Shown: positions 18,825-30,469, numbered from the stretch's first letter. The stretch: DNA of 64,000 nucleotides from Methylobacterium sp. (GCA_020252645.1 JADCCN010000013.1:1-64000), one strand, 5' to 3'. Program-made: numbers and translations. Notes: a model not told the origin generated them from the sequence alone.

Positions 18825-19911
18825 CGGTGTCACCACCCGTCACGTGAAGGATGACGAAGCCGGGATGCGGCTCGACCGCTGGTTCAAGGCGCATTTCCCG
18901 GCTCTCGCCTTCGGCCACCTTCAGAAGCTGCTTCGCACCGGGCAGGTGCGGGTCGATGGCGCGCGCGCCAGGGCCGAGACGCGCATCGAGCCGGGGCAGG
19001 TGATCCGCATTCCGCCGATGCAGAAGGGGGAAAGCTCGGAAGCCCCACGCGAGGGCATCCGCGAGGGCATCCGCGAGGCAAGCGCAGGGGTTGGGCATAC
19101 CCGCATCTCCGCGCCGAAGGGCGAAGCGACCGCGCGCCCCGTTTCCAGCCGGAAAATGGCCGATGATCTGGAATTCCTGAAATCCATCATTCTCTATGAA
19201 GACCGCGACATGATGGTGCTGAACAAGCCGCATGGCCTCGCCGTGCAGGGCGGTTCGGGCACCACGCGGCATGTCGACGGCCTTCTGGAGGTGATGCGCG
19301 ACAAGGATGGCCAGAAGCCGCGCCTCGTGCACCGCCTCGACAAGGATACCGCCGGCTGCCTCATCATCGCGAAGACAAGGCTGGCCGCCTCCACACTGGC
19401 CGCCACGTTCCGCTCGCGCGCGGCGCGCAAGATCTACTGGGCGCTCTGCTCGGGCGTGCCGCGCGTGAAGCAGGGCCGCGTCTCCACCTGGCTCGCCAAG
19501 GGCGAGGACGAACATGGCGACCAGAAGATGAAGGTTGCCCGCCATGGCGAAGAGGGCGCGGATCACGCGCTGACCTATTACGCCGTGGTGGAGACCGCGG
19601 GCCAGAAGCTCTCCTGGCTGTCGCTGAAGCCGGTGACGGGGCGCATGCATCAGCTGCGCGTGCATGCCGCGGAAATCGGCCATCCGATCATCGGCGATCC
19701 GAAATATTTCAACCGCGAGAACTGGGAATTGCCCGGCGGCATCCAGCAGAAGCTGCATCTCCTCGCGCGGCGCATCGTGATCCCGCATCCGCGCGAGAAC
19801 AAGATGGTCGATGTCTCGGCACCCCTGCCGCCGCATATGCAGCAGAGCTGGAACCTGCTCGGCTTCGATACATCGAGCTATGACCCGATCGAGGATGCGC
19901 CGGAGAAGTGA
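18820..19911 (+). CDS. 23S rRNA pseudouridine synthase, RluC/RluD family
   Basis: The 363-residue protein has an S4-type RNA-binding domain (residues 15-65), a low-complexity linker with REGIREGIREA (78-87), and the catalytic domain. The HRLDKDTAGC motif places the catalytic aspartate at residue 174. Downstream motifs GRMHQLRVHAAEIGHPIIGDPKY are standard for the RluA family. It converts uridines of 23S rRNA to pseudouridine; RluC-like positions are likely but not proven. GGAGA lies 5 nt before ATG 18820. Confidence 0.93.
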   Translation: MAGVTTRHVKDDEAGMRLDRWFKAHFPALAFGHLQKLLRTGQVRVDGARARAETRIEPGQVIRIPPMQKGESSEAPREGIREGIREASAGVGHTRISAPKGEATARPVSSRKMADDLEFLKSIILYEDRDMMVLNKPHGLAVQGGSGTTRHVDGLLEVMRDKDGQKPRLVHRLDKDTAGCLIIAKTRLAASTLAATFRSRAARKIYWALCSGVPRVKQGRVSTWLAKGEDEHGDQKMKVARHGEEGADHALTYYAVVETAGQKLSWLSLKPVTGRMHQLRVHAAEIGHPIIGDPKYFNRENWELPGGIQQKLHLLARRIVIPHPRENKMVDVSAPLPPHMQQSWNLLGFDTSSYDPIEDAPEK

Positions 19912-20144
19912 GCCTCTCCGCCCTCAAGGCCGGCCTCTTTCCGGTCATCCAGGTCTTTCGGGGCAGCGGCGGCCCGCGAAATCACGCAATGCCGGGAGAT
20001 GCGGCGCGCATCGGCATGGTTCTCGGTGGGCCCGGTGAGATGCACGTGCCCGCGGAGGAATTCGCCGAACAGCGCCTGACCGAGAAAGAGTGGCGCGACG
20101 CGGCGGAAGGCTGCCGCGCGAAAAAGGACCCGCGGCGCCGCTGA
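19908..20144 (+). CDS. Small hypothetical protein, doubtful
   Basis: A 78-codon frame starts at GTG 19908, overlapping the preceding stop by four bases (GTGA), and ends before the HAD gene. An internal ATG at 19989 would give 51 residues. The C-terminal part (VPAEEFAEQRLTEKEWRDAAEGC) looks protein-like, but I recognise no family and the N-terminal part resembles non-coding sequence. Co-direction and overlap mildly support it. Confidence 0.35.
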   Translation: MSLSALKAGLFPVIQVFRGSGGPRNHAMPGDAARIGMVLGGPGEMHVPAEEFAEQRLTEKEWRDAAEGCRAKKDPRRR

Positions 20145-20182
20145 GGCTGGAAACCTGCGGGGGAAGCGTGTAAGCGGCCGGC

Positions 20183-20845
20183 ATGGCCAACCGCACGCTT
20201 CTCCTTTTCGACCTCGACGGAACCCTGCTCGATTCCGCCGCGATGATCCTCGAAAGCCAGCGCCTGGCCTTCACGGCCATCGGGCTGCCGGTGCCCTCGC
20301 GCGAGCGGGGGCTTTCGATTGTCGGGCTCTCGCTGCGCGAGGCTTTCGTGGAACTCGTGGGCGAGCATGGCCCGGTGGAGGAACTGGCCGAGGCCTATCG
20401 GCAATCCTTCCACGGGCTTCGCACGCAAGGCGCGGAGCTGGAAAAGCTGTTCCCCGGCGTGAAGCCCCTGCTTGCGGAGCTTGCCGCAAGCGAGCCACAT
20501 TGCCTTGGCATCGCCACGGGGAAATCGCAGCGCGGCGTGCGGGCCATTCTTGATTGCTATGGCTGGGAGGGGATGTTCCGCGTGATCCAGACCGCCGACG
20601 ATGCGCCCTCGAAGCCCCATCCCGGCATGATCGAGAATGCCTGCCGCGAGACGGGCATCGCGCCCGCCCGCACGGTGATGATCGGCGACAGTTCCTTCGA
20701 CATGAAGATGGCGAAGGCGGCCGGAGCCTATGCGATCGGTGTTGGCTGGGGTTTCCAGGGCATCGACACGCTGCGGGAAACCGGCGCCGACGAGATCGTC
20801 GAGGATGCCGAGGCGCTCGCGGCGGCGCTGGCCCGCTTCGGGTGA
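20183..20845 (+). CDS. HAD-superfamily hydrolase, phosphoglycolate phosphatase-like
   Basis: The 220-residue protein shows motif I DLDGTLLDS (residues 11-19), motif II around IATGKSQRGV, a lysine in APSKPHPGM (motif III), and motif IV GDSSFDMKMAKAAG. The helical cap between residues 20 and 85 marks subfamily IA. It probably dephosphorylates a small phosphometabolite; substrate is unknown. The synthase-HAD-ATP12 order is common in Rhizobiales. Confidence 0.9.
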   Translation: MANRTLLLFDLDGTLLDSAAMILESQRLAFTAIGLPVPSRERGLSIVGLSLREAFVELVGEHGPVEELAEAYRQSFHGLRTQGAELEKLFPGVKPLLAELAASEPHCLGIATGKSQRGVRAILDCYGWEGMFRVIQTADDAPSKPHPGMIENACRETGIAPARTVMIGDSSFDMKMAKAAGAYAIGVGWGFQGIDTLRETGADEIVEDAEALAAALARFG

Positions 20846-20895
20846 GGCGTTTGCATCGGGTGACAGGTGCGCGCGGTTTGGCTATCCCATGAGCC

Positions 20896-21693
20896 ATGAG
20901 CAACGAATTCATCCGCGACTGGTTCGATGAGGGGCGCGACCCCGCGCAGGATGATCCCGTCCGCGCGGCCCGTCTCGGCATGAAGCCGGCTCTGCCCCGG
21001 CGCTTCTACGGCAATGTGGGCATTGGCGAGGTGGGCGGACGCCACGCCGTCCTGCTCGATGGCCGGCCGGCGCGAACCAGGGGCAAGGCGATCCTTTCGG
21101 GCCCGAATTCTGCCGTGGCCGAACTGCTCGCGGCGGAATGGGCGGCACAAACCGCCGAGATCAACCCTGCGACCATGCCCGCGACGCGCATCACGCATGC
21201 CGCGCTCGATTCTGTGGCGCAGGCCATGGGCGAGGTGCGGGCGGATATCCTGAAATATGCGGCCTCCGATCTCGTCTGCTATCGCGCGGGGGATCCCGTG
21301 CGGCTCGTCGAGCAACAGGCGCATCACTGGGACCCCGTGCTCGCGCATATCCGCGCGCGTTACGGCGCGGGCTTCCTGCTCTCCGAGGGAATCACCTTCG
21401 TGACCCAGCCGGGGGAATCGCTGGAGCGGCTGGCGCCGCGGCTTTGGGCCGTGAGCGAGCCGATCGCGCTCGCGGCGCTGCACGTGCTTACTACGGTTTC
21501 CGGCTCCGCGCTCATCGCGATTGCGGTGGCGGATGGCGCGCTTGATGCGCAGGCCGGTTTCGATGCCGGCGAATGCGATGCGGATTATGAGGCGAGCATC
21601 TGGGGCATCGATGAGGAAGCGGCGGAGCGCCGTGCCCTTCGCCTCGCGGATTTCAAGGCCGCGGCGACGCTTCTGCGTGCCATGGGGGGCTAG
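20896..21693 (+). CDS. ATP12-family F1-ATPase assembly chaperone
   Basis: The 265-residue protein (MSNEFIRDWFDEGRD) contains PRRFYGNVGIGEVGGRHAVLLDGRPARTRGK and AEWAAQTAEINPATMPATRITHAALD, hallmark regions of ATP12. In mitochondria ATP12 binds the F1 alpha subunit during assembly; alphaproteobacterial homologs are assumed to act likewise. It lies 50 bp after the HAD gene and 1 bp before the next gene. Confidence 0.92.
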   Translation: MSNEFIRDWFDEGRDPAQDDPVRAARLGMKPALPRRFYGNVGIGEVGGRHAVLLDGRPARTRGKAILSGPNSAVAELLAAEWAAQTAEINPATMPATRITHAALDSVAQAMGEVRADILKYAASDLVCYRAGDPVRLVEQQAHHWDPVLAHIRARYGAGFLLSEGITFVTQPGESLERLAPRLWAVSEPIALAALHVLTTVSGSALIAIAVADGALDAQAGFDAGECDADYEASIWGIDEEAAERRALRLADFKAAATLLRAMGG

Positions 21694-21694
21694 C

Positions 21695-22222
21695 ATGGGC
21701 ATTATGGTGCGGATCGTCCTTCTGCTCGCGCTTCTCGCCGCTCCCGCGCGCGCAGAGCAAGCCGAGGTGCGCGCGGCGGATTGCACCGATCTCGGCCGGC
21801 GCTTCGAACGGCTGGTCGCGGTTTACACCGATGCCGCCAGCGTGATCGTCAACGAGATGGGCGATATTCCCAAGGCGCTGGAGCGGGCTCGCAATCGCGC
21901 GGTCGCGGGCGATGTGCAGGCCACGGTTCCCATGACGGGGCTCCCCTGGCTCCTGCGCTCCAATGCCGAGCGCTACTCCGTTGCGAGCGTGCGGCAGATC
22001 TGCACGCTCGCCGAGCGCAACAATCACCCCCTTCATATCGCGACCTGCGCCTATTTCACCGCGTTGAACCCGCTTGGCGAGCGGGAGCAGAAGCGCAAGC
22101 TCGTCGCCAACCGCATCGAAAGTTTCGAATTGCTGCCAGCCAAGGCCCGGGGCGGGACCAACGCGCCGGCGCATCTGTGGGAGGACATGGCCTTCCTCAA
22201 GACCTGCCTGCCGCCGGATTGA
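21695..22222 (+). CDS. Secreted hypothetical protein
   Basis: The 175-residue product starts MGIMVRIVLLLALLAAPARAEQ, a clear signal peptide with an ARA cleavage site. The mature part has four cysteines (DCTDL, QICTL, ATCAY, KTCLPP), so two disulfides are possible in the periplasm. I recognise no catalytic motif or family. It starts one base after the ATP12 stop, so the two are probably co-transcribed. An open frame continues upstream inside ATP12, but the signal peptide fixes the start. Confidence 0.8.
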   Translation: MGIMVRIVLLLALLAAPARAEQAEVRAADCTDLGRRFERLVAVYTDAASVIVNEMGDIPKALERARNRAVAGDVQATVPMTGLPWLLRSNAERYSVASVRQICTLAERNNHPLHIATCAYFTALNPLGEREQKRKLVANRIESFELLPAKARGGTNAPAHLWEDMAFLKTCLPPD

Positions 22223-22309
22223 GGATTTTTCGGGCGCTTCCGTCTTTCGTCTGTTTGACCGCGCCCGGCCTCTGCCTCTATCGAAGGGAAAATCGGCGGG
22301 GAGGGGACC

Positions 22310-23839
22310 ATGAAGGATATTCTCGACAAGCTGGAACAGCGGCGCAGCGAGGCGCGCCTCGGCGGCGGCGAGAAGCGCATCTCCGCACAGCACCAGAAGG
22401 GCAAGCTGACGGCGCGCGAGCGCATCGAGCTCCTGCTCGACGAGCATTCCTTCGAGGAATTCGACATGTTCGTGCAGCATCGCTGCGTGGATTTCGGCAT
22501 GGACAAGGCCCCGGGATCGCCGGGCGATGGTGTGGTCACCGGCTGGGGAACCGTCAATGGCCGCACGGTCTTCGTGTTTGCGAAGGATTTTACCGTGCTC
22601 GGCGGCTCGCTCTCCGAAACGCATGCGCAGAAGATCCACAAGGTGCAGGACATGGCGCTGAAGATGCGCGCGCCGATCATCGGGCTTTATGATTCCGGTG
22701 GCGCACGCATTCAGGAGGGGGTTGCGAGCCTCGCCGGCTATGCCGAGGTTTTCCGCCGCAATGTGGAAGCCTCGGGCGTCATCCCGCAGATCTCGCTGAT
22801 CATGGGCCCTTGCGCGGGCGGTGATGTCTATTCGCCGGCCATGACCGATTTCATCTTCATGGTCCGCGAGACCTCCTACATGTATGTCACCGGCCCGGAT
22901 GTGGTGAAGACGGTGACGAACGAGATTGTCTCCCACGAGGAACTCGGCGGCGCCTCGATCCACACCACGAAATCCTCCATCGCCGACGGCGCCTTCGACA
23001 ATGACGTGGAAGCCTTGCTGCAGGTGCGCCGCCTCATCGATTTCCTGCCGGCGAACAACCGGGCCGGCAGCCCGGAATGGCCGAGTTTCGATGATCCCGC
23101 GCGTGTCGATGCCAGCCTCGACACGCTTGTGCCGGACAATGCGAACAAGCCCTATGACATCAAGGAACTGATCCTCAAGGTCGTGGACGAGGGCGATTTC
23201 TTCGAGGTCGGCGCGAAGCACGCGGGCAACATCGTCACCGGCTTCGGCCGCATCGAGGGGCGCACGGTGGGGTTCGTTGCCAACCAGCCGATGGTGCTCG
23301 CGGGCGTGCTCGACAGCGACGCTTCCCGCAAGGCCGCGCGTTTCGTGCGCTTCTGCGACAGCTTCGAAATTCCGATCGTGACCTTCGTGGATGTGCCGGG
23401 CTTCCTGCCGGGCACGGCGCAGGAATATGGCGGGCTCATCAAGCATGGCGCAAAACTGCTGTTTGCCTATTCCCAATGCACGGTGCCGCTCGTCACCTGC
23501 ATCACGCGGAAAGCCTATGGCGGTGCCTATGACGTGATGGCCTCGAAGCATATTGGCGGCGACGTGAACTACGCCTGGCCCTCGGCGCAGATCGCCGTGA
23601 TGGGCGCCAAGGGTGCGGTGGAGATCATCTTCCGCGGCGGTACGCCCGAGGAAATCGCCGAGAAGACGAAGGAATACGAGGATCGTTTCATGTCGCCCTT
23701 CGTTGCCGCCGAGCGCGGCTATATCGACGAGGTGATCATGCCGCATTCCACCCGCCGGCGCATTGCCCGGGCCTTGGCCATGCTGCGCACCAAGAAGGTG
23801 GAGCGGCCCTGGCGCAAGCACGACAATATTCCGCTCTGA
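22310..23839 (+). CDS. pccB: Propionyl-CoA carboxylase beta subunit (carboxyltransferase)
   Basis: The 509-residue protein has both carboxyltransferase halves: [32 protein letters not shown] with [12 protein letters not shown] in the N-half, and [29 protein letters not shown] in the C-half. It moves CO2 from biotin to propionyl-CoA to make methylmalonyl-CoA. The ATG is preceded by GGGGAGGGG. The biotin-carrying subunit is encoded about 4 kb downstream on the same strand. Length and end (RKHDNIPL) match PccB. Confidence 0.97.
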   Translation: MKDILDKLEQRRSEARLGGGEKRISAQHQKGKLTARERIELLLDEHSFEEFDMFVQHRCVDFGMDKAPGSPGDGVVTGWGTVNGRTVFVFAKDFTVLGGSLSETHAQKIHKVQDMALKMRAPIIGLYDSGGARIQEGVASLAGYAEVFRRNVEASGVIPQISLIMGPCAGGDVYSPAMTDFIFMVRETSYMYVTGPDVVKTVTNEIVSHEELGGASIHTTKSSIADGAFDNDVEALLQVRRLIDFLPANNRAGSPEWPSFDDPARVDASLDTLVPDNANKPYDIKELILKVVDEGDFFEVGAKHAGNIVTGFGRIEGRTVGFVANQPMVLAGVLDSDASRKAARFVRFCDSFEIPIVTFVDVPGFLPGTAQEYGGLIKHGAKLLFAYSQCTVPLVTCITRKAYGGAYDVMASKHIGGDVNYAWPSAQIAVMGAKGAVEIIFRGGTPEEIAEKTKEYEDRFMSPFVAAERGYIDEVIMPHSTRRRIARALAMLRTKKVERPWRKHDNIPL

Positions 23840-23881
23840 ACGGAACCGGGGCCGCGAAATTGCGCCTTCCATGCCTGAACC

Positions 23882-23895
23882 TTGATCCAGCGCAG
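23882..23895 (+). promoter_or_regulatory. FNR/FixK-like half-conserved box
   Basis: TTGATCCAGCGCAG keeps one perfect half-site (TTGAT) and a degenerate second half, compared with TTGAT-N4-ATCAA. Its centre is about 60 bp before the universal-stress gene ATG, and if transcription starts near 23930 the centre is at the classic -41.5. Usp genes are common FNR/FixK targets. Low confidence. Confidence 0.35.
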
Positions 23896-23948
23896 GGATA
23901 CGTCCGGCGCTGCATGGAATCATGGCTCAAGCAAACAAGGAGGCCTCC

Positions 23949-24800
23949 ATGCCGCGCAGCCAATCGCCCCTTTCGTCGCTTTCCTGCATCATCCGGCTGA
24001 CGGAAGACGTTCCTTCGATTGCCATTCGTGAAGCGATTTCGCTTGCAGCGGCTCATCACGCGCACCTGCTCGTCACCATCATCGCCGCGAAGGCCAGCGT
24101 GCCATTTTCGCCCATCGGGGCGGGCTATGTCGTGCCCATGGTCGAGGAGATCAACGAGAGGGCCGAGGCCAATGGGACTGCGCTTGCCGAATCCGTTCGC
24201 GAAAAACTGCGCCGAGAGGGCGTGAACGGCACCCTTCGCCTGATCCTGAACCACGTGGACATCGTGGCGGAGGAGGCTGTGCGCCTCGCGCGGGCTTCCG
24301 ATCTCATCGTGGTGGATCAGCCCGATGCCGCGCTCGACACGAAGGGCCTCATTCTGGAGGAGGCCCTGTTCCATTCGGGCCGGCCGATCCTCGTCGCGAC
24401 CACGAGGAGGGCCATGGCGACCCATCCCGGGCGGATCGTCGTGGGCTGGGATGGTTCCGCCCATGCCGCCCGTGCCGTGGGAGATGCGCTGGCCCTGTTC
24501 CCCGGCATCGAGATGGCGGAAATCGTGTCCGTGGCTGGCGAGAAGGATCTCTCGAATGCGTTGCCCGGCGCGGACCTCGCCCGGCATCTTGCCCATAAGG
24601 GGGTGACGACGACGCTCACCAAGCTTTCGGCCGAGGGTATGAGCGTCGGCTCCGTGCTCGATGGCCATGCGACGCGCACCAATGCCGATCTGATCGTCAT
24701 GGGTGGCTTCGGCCATTCCCGCCTGCGCGAGTTCCTGTTCGGCGGTGTGACGGTGGAACTGACCGGGGGCGCGTCCGTGCCGCTGCTGATCGCCTATTGA
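23949..24800 (+). CDS. Tandem universal stress protein (two UspA domains)
   Basis: ATG 23949 follows AAGGAGG by 6 nt and gives 283 residues; an upstream ATG at 23922 lacks such a site. The first Usp domain covers residues 10-145 and looks degenerate; the second (about 150-283) keeps VVGWDGSAHAARAV and the nucleotide-loop GGFGHSRLREFLFGGVT. Such proteins help survival under starvation or low oxygen. It is convergent with the monooxygenase gene, whose end overlaps it by 7 bp. Confidence 0.9.
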   Translation: MPRSQSPLSSLSCIIRLTEDVPSIAIREAISLAAAHHAHLLVTIIAAKASVPFSPIGAGYVVPMVEEINERAEANGTALAESVREKLRREGVNGTLRLILNHVDIVAEEAVRLARASDLIVVDQPDAALDTKGLILEEALFHSGRPILVATTRRAMATHPGRIVVGWDGSAHAARAVGDALALFPGIEMAEIVSVAGEKDLSNALPGADLARHLAHKGVTTTLTKLSAEGMSVGSVLDGHATRTNADLIVMGGFGHSRLREFLFGGVTVELTGGASVPLLIAY

Positions 24801-25969
24801 CGCAGGTCGGTCAGCAGCGAGAGCACCTCGCGGCGCAAGGCGGGCGACAGCCCGAGAAAACGCAAGGCCAGCGGCAGCTTGAAGAGTTGCCAGCCTGTCG
24901 GCCGGGTCACCAGCGTCTCCATGCGCCGGGAAACCGCGAGGCTGGCGCGCGTCCGCGCCACGCGATCGCGCTCCCATCCGCGGAAGAGCACGCGGGATTG
25001 CTCATCCCTCCCGGAGGTCGGTGCGTTGATTTCCGGATTGGCCGCATCGTTGATGATTTCGGTCAGCGTCACCGCATCCTCGATGCCGAGATTCATGCCC
25101 CGGCAGCCGAGCGGCAGGTTCTGATGCGCGGCATCCCCGATGATCGCCGCCCGGCCTTTGATGCGGCTTTCGGTGAGGCGCTGCACCGCATCGAAACCGG
25201 CTTGCCAGTGAATGCCGCCGGGGTGCCAGCGATCCGGAAGGATCCCCCGGATATCCCCCGCGAGGCCCATCACCCGGTGCCTGCCGTGCCCCATGGGGAT
25301 GCGGATCAAGGTCGGCGCACCCCTGGCGATGCAGATTTCCATGCGGTTCGAATCGGCCTGCCCGCCCAGATCGAGATCGAGGATGCTCCATCTCGACGCC
25401 GGGGCGCTGCCCCTCAACTCGAAATCGAGCATCCTGCGCAGGTCGGATTGCGCGCCATCGGCCCCGATCAGCCAGGAGACGTGGCAGGATTCGCAGGCAT
25501 TTCCGGTCCTGAGCTCGATGTCGCCGCCTTGCGGGTCCATCGTCGCAGCCACGAGTTCCGTGTGCCTTTCCACCAGAACGCCCGTTTCCCGCAAGGCATC
25601 CGCGAGAACGCGCTCGGCCTCGTTCTGCGGAACGACGAGCAACCCCTTCAGCTTGTGCGGGAAGAAATCGAAGTCCAGCCGCGCCTTGGCCTTGCCGTTG
25701 ATGGTCAGGTTCATGCCGCGCACAACATGCCCGACACCGAGGAGCTTCGCCGCAAGGCCCATATCGCGCAGCAGCGCGAGCGTATGGTGGCTCATCAGCA
25801 GCGCGCGGCTCTCCGTGTTCGGGGCCGGGCTGCGGTCGATGATGCGCACCGCATGCTTCGCCTGCGCGAGTTTGAGCGCAGCCGTCAGCCCGACCGGACC
25901 CGCTCCGACGATGAGCGGCTGTCCGGCTTTCTGCCGGGCGGGTAGTGTGGTCCGGGGTTGCTCGGCCAT
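24794..25969 (-). CDS. FAD-dependent monooxygenase (PHBH/UbiH-like)
   Basis: The 391-residue protein has the Rossmann motif IVGAGPVGLTAALKLAQ at residues 20-36, the DG motif in GADGAQSDLRRMLDF, and the GD motif GDAAHQNLPLGCRGMNLGIEDAV. These three define class A flavoprotein hydroxylases. The substrate is unknown; aromatic or polyketide-like compounds are usual. It lies 9 bp downstream of the dipeptidase gene on the same strand, so the two are probably one operon. Confidence 0.88.
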   Translation of the reverse strand: MAEQPRTTLPARQKAGQPLIVGAGPVGLTAALKLAQAKHAVRIIDRSPAPNTESRALLMSHHTLALLRDMGLAAKLLGVGHVVRGMNLTINGKAKARLDFDFFPHKLKGLLVVPQNEAERVLADALRETGVLVERHTELVAATMDPQGGDIELRTGNACESCHVSWLIGADGAQSDLRRMLDFELRGSAPASRWSILDLDLGGQADSNRMEICIARGAPTLIRIPMGHGRHRVMGLAGDIRGILPDRWHPGGIHWQAGFDAVQRLTESRIKGRAAIIGDAAHQNLPLGCRGMNLGIEDAVTLTEIINDAANPEINAPTSGRDEQSRVLFRGWERDRVARTRASLAVSRRMETLVTRPTGWQLFKLPLALRFLGLSPALRREVLSLLTDLRQ

Positions 25970-25978
25970 GGTCGGCGG

Positions 25979-27109
25979 CTAGCCCGCGAGCCGGATGTCC
26001 GGCCGGTATAGACCCCGCCAGACCCGCTCGAAATTGCCGCCGGCGAGCATTTCCAGTTCGCGTGTCTTCCATTTTCGGCGGATGAGCTCCGCGAAGATCT
26101 TCGGAAAGGTCGAGGCATCTTCGAGGCCCGGCGGCTTCGGTCCGCCATAGAGATCCGAGCCGATGCCGATGGCCTCGGCCCCGATGAGGTTTTTCATGTG
26201 GTCGAGATGGTCGCAAAGCCATTGCACCCCGTCGCGGGTGCCGAAATGGGCGAAGGCGGAACGCTTCGTCTGCTGGTAAGCGGCGCGTTCCATGTCGGGC
26301 AAGGCCTTGCCGAACCTGTCCATGGCCGGCCGCATCGCGCTGTAGACCTGCGGCGACAGGAAGACCGGCACGAAGGTGGCCATCACCATGCCGCCGCCAT
26401 CGGCGATGCGCCGCATCACGTCATCGGGCGCGTTGCGCGGATGCGGGCAAAGCGCATGGGCATTGGCATGGCTGATGATGACCGGCCCCGTCGCCACGTC
26501 CATCACGGCATGCTGGGCCGGAGGGGCGACATGCGCGAGATCGATGATCAGCCCGAGGCGCTCCATCTCGCCGATGATGGCCCGCCCGAATTCGTTAAGC
26601 GGCTGCTGGCCGGGCGCGTCCGTGGCGCTGTCGATGAAGGGCAGGGTCTCGTTGTGGCAAAGCGTGACGAGCCGGATGCCCATGGCATGGAACAGCCGCA
26701 GATGGGCGAGGTTCTCCACGCCCACAAGGCCCTCCACCGCCTTGAGAAGGCCGATCTTTCCGGCTTTGCGGGCGCGCGCCAGGTCGCGTGGCTCAAGCAC
26801 CGGATGGAAGGCCTCCGGCCAGGCCTGCTCCATCTGGAGCATGACGTCGATCACCTCGAGGCGCGCCCGCAAGGGATCGTTCTCGGAGGTCGGAATGAAG
26901 GCTGTGAAGATCTGCGTCGCGACCTGGCCCGCGCGGAGCTTCGGGATATCGGTATCATGCTCGGGATGCTCGCGCGCCAGATCCCAGACCCGCGCGTCAC
27001 CCCTGGCGTCGCGATGGCGCCAGATGACGTAGGGGAGATCATTATGCCCGTCGACGAGGCGGGTGCGTGCGAGCAGCCGCGTGGCCCGCTTCTCGGCCGA
27101 ATATGCCAT
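25979..27109 (-). CDS. Membrane dipeptidase, peptidase family M19
   Basis: The 376-residue enzyme starts at ATG 27107-27109, with AGGA 10 nt upstream; extra upstream codons lack family similarity. Zinc ligands are visible: His22 and Asp24 in DGHNDLPY, the glutamate in KAVEGLVGVENL, and histidines in DLAHVAPP and ISHANAHAL. M19 enzymes hydrolyse dipeptides, including some with D-residues. No signal peptide is seen, so it is probably cytoplasmic. Confidence 0.93.
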   Translation of the reverse strand: MAYSAEKRATRLLARTRLVDGHNDLPYVIWRHRDARGDARVWDLAREHPEHDTDIPKLRAGQVATQIFTAFIPTSENDPLRARLEVIDVMLQMEQAWPEAFHPVLEPRDLARARKAGKIGLLKAVEGLVGVENLAHLRLFHAMGIRLVTLCHNETLPFIDSATDAPGQQPLNEFGRAIIGEMERLGLIIDLAHVAPPAQHAVMDVATGPVIISHANAHALCPHPRNAPDDVMRRIADGGGMVMATFVPVFLSPQVYSAMRPAMDRFGKALPDMERAAYQQTKRSAFAHFGTRDGVQWLCDHLDHMKNLIGAEAIGIGSDLYGGPKPPGLEDASTFPKIFAELIRRKWKTRELEMLAGGNFERVWRGLYRPDIRLAG

Positions 27110-27451
27110 GTGTGCGATTCCTGCTTGCACTCCCCGGCTTTCTTTTCGCACGCGGGCGCCCAGGCTGCAAACCCGGAAATCACGCTCCGTTGCAGGCGCT
27201 GGATTGGGCCTCGCTCACGGATTTTTGAGACGAAACAATTCATCAGGCCCCAAAACGGCCCGAATTCCGCAAGGTTTGCGCAATAATCGCAGCGCCAATC
27301 TCATCGTCATCACGAGAGGCAAGAAACCTCCGCAGGGAAGACGGCAAGCAACTGGCGCGGCAGGCTCGGAGAACCGATCCGCTTTGCCATTCGGGATCCG
27401 GGAGCCGCGACCTCGTTGCGCGATCTCCCCAACATGGCAAGGGAGCCGGAA
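27110..27451. other. Intergenic region without recognised gene
   Basis: These 340 bp separate the divergent dipeptidase and a small hypothetical gene. I see no tRNA, clear terminator or repeat. Promoters for both directions must lie here, but no consensus pair stands out. Confidence 0.5.
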
Positions 27452-27844
27452 ATGGCGAGCCCCGCGAAATTCGAACCGAGCGCCGTTCTGGAGGCGCTTG
27501 CGCCCGCACTGCATCACGAGTTGCGCCTCGATCCCCGCGGGCTTGGGGCGGTCGGATCACGCGAGGAGGCCGAATACCTGCTCATGTTGGATCATTCCGG
27601 CGCGCAATCCGGCCCGGAATGGCGCGTCTTCCTCATCGAGGCTCTGGTGGGCTTTCTCGTCTGGCAGCGCCCGCCCTTCGGCGAAATGATCGAGACCGAT
27701 CTCGATTGGTTCCTCGGCCTCGTGGCCGATGCGCCATCGCCCGCGCTGCCGGCTCTTCTGTTCGCGCTGGTTCGCGAGTTGAATGATGCGCCGGAGCGCC
27801 TGATGGTGCTGGCACTGAAGCATGCCGAGGGGCGAGCCCTCTGA
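27452..27844 (+). CDS. Conserved-looking hypothetical protein, 130 aa
   Basis: ATG 27452 has AGGGAG 7 nt upstream; ATG 27434 is an alternative. The product (MASPAKFEPSAVLEALAP) is predicted mainly helical, with a WRVFLIEALVGFLVWQRPPFGEM segment and a tail of hydrophobic helices. No signal peptide, no catalytic motif recognised. It lies upstream of pccA on the same strand with 128 bp between them. Function unknown. Confidence 0.7.
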   Translation: MASPAKFEPSAVLEALAPALHHELRLDPRGLGAVGSREEAEYLLMLDHSGAQSGPEWRVFLIEALVGFLVWQRPPFGEMIETDLDWFLGLVADAPSPALPALLFALVRELNDAPERLMVLALKHAEGRAL

Positions 27845-27972
27845 ATTCCGGCCTGCGACACCGGGCCTGTGCCGGCTCCCGGCTCGACCAAGGTTGAGCC
27901 GTCGCACGGATTTACCGCCGCCCCGCATTCCCTTAAGACCCGTTGGAACGGGCGGGGGAGGCCCGAGGCGCG

Positions 27973-29991
<2,019 letters not shown>

Positions 29992-29996
29992 GGCCT

Positions 29997-30090
29997 GTCA
30001 TTCCCGACCGAGGCGTAGCCGAGGGGCGGGAATCCAGGCATCGCTTGAGAATGGATTCCCGCTCGCGCCTCCGGCGCGTCGGGAATGACA
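29997..30090. repeat. 94-bp inverted-repeat element (TCATTCCCG family)
   Basis: The element begins TGTCATTCCCGAC and ends GTCGGGAATGACA, a perfect 13-bp inverted repeat, with an inner GGGAATCCA/TGGATTCCC pair. A diverged 96-bp relative lies at 39791-39886. It sits 6 bp after the pccA stop. Such palindromes are common in alphaproteobacterial genomes. Confidence 0.85.
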
Positions 30091-30112
30091 CATCGCGCCC
30101 TTGAGAATCGCC

Positions 30113-30469
30113 ATGTCCACCATCCCGCCCGACGCCTTCGCCATGACGCCCAGGCCGCCCTCTTGCATCGTCGCCTTTTCCTCGATCCGGGCTGATGGCG
30201 ACCATGGCTATTCCGCCATGGCCGATGCGATGGAAGCGCTCGCCAAGACCCAGCCCGGCTATCTCGGCATCGAGCATGCGCGGCGCGCGGATGGCTTTGG
30301 CATCACCAACAGCGTCTCGGCGGATGAAGCCGCGCTCCTGAACTGGAAGGCGCAGGTGCAGCATCTCTATGCGCAGAAGATGGGCATCGAGCGCTGGTAC
30401 TTGCATGACGAACTGCGCATCGCAAAGGTGGAGCGGGCCTATTCCGGGCCCGAGGGACGCTCGGTCTAG
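30113..30469 (+). CDS. Antibiotic biosynthesis monooxygenase-domain protein
   Basis: The 118-residue product (MSTIPPDAFAMTPRPP) shows the ABM ferredoxin-like fold pattern: a short strand (CIVAFSSIR), a helix with MADAMEALAKTQPGYLGIEHAR, then GITNSVSADEAALLNWKAQVQH. It may act as a small cofactor-free oxygenase or a binding protein. The gene lies 8 bp before the cyclotransferase-like gene, so they are probably co-transcribed. Function unproven. Confidence 0.75.
   Translation: MSTIPPDAFAMTPRPPSCIVAFSSIRADGDHGYSAMADAMEALAKTQPGYLGIEHARRADGFGITNSVSADEAALLNWKAQVQHLYAQKMGIERWYLHDELRIAKVERAYSGPEGRSV

Noticed and set aside
21653-23923. Very long antisense frame over pccB (about 750 codons)
   Set aside because: The plus-strand genes (secreted unknown and pccB) are supported by homology and ribosome sites; the antisense translation has no recognisable domain.
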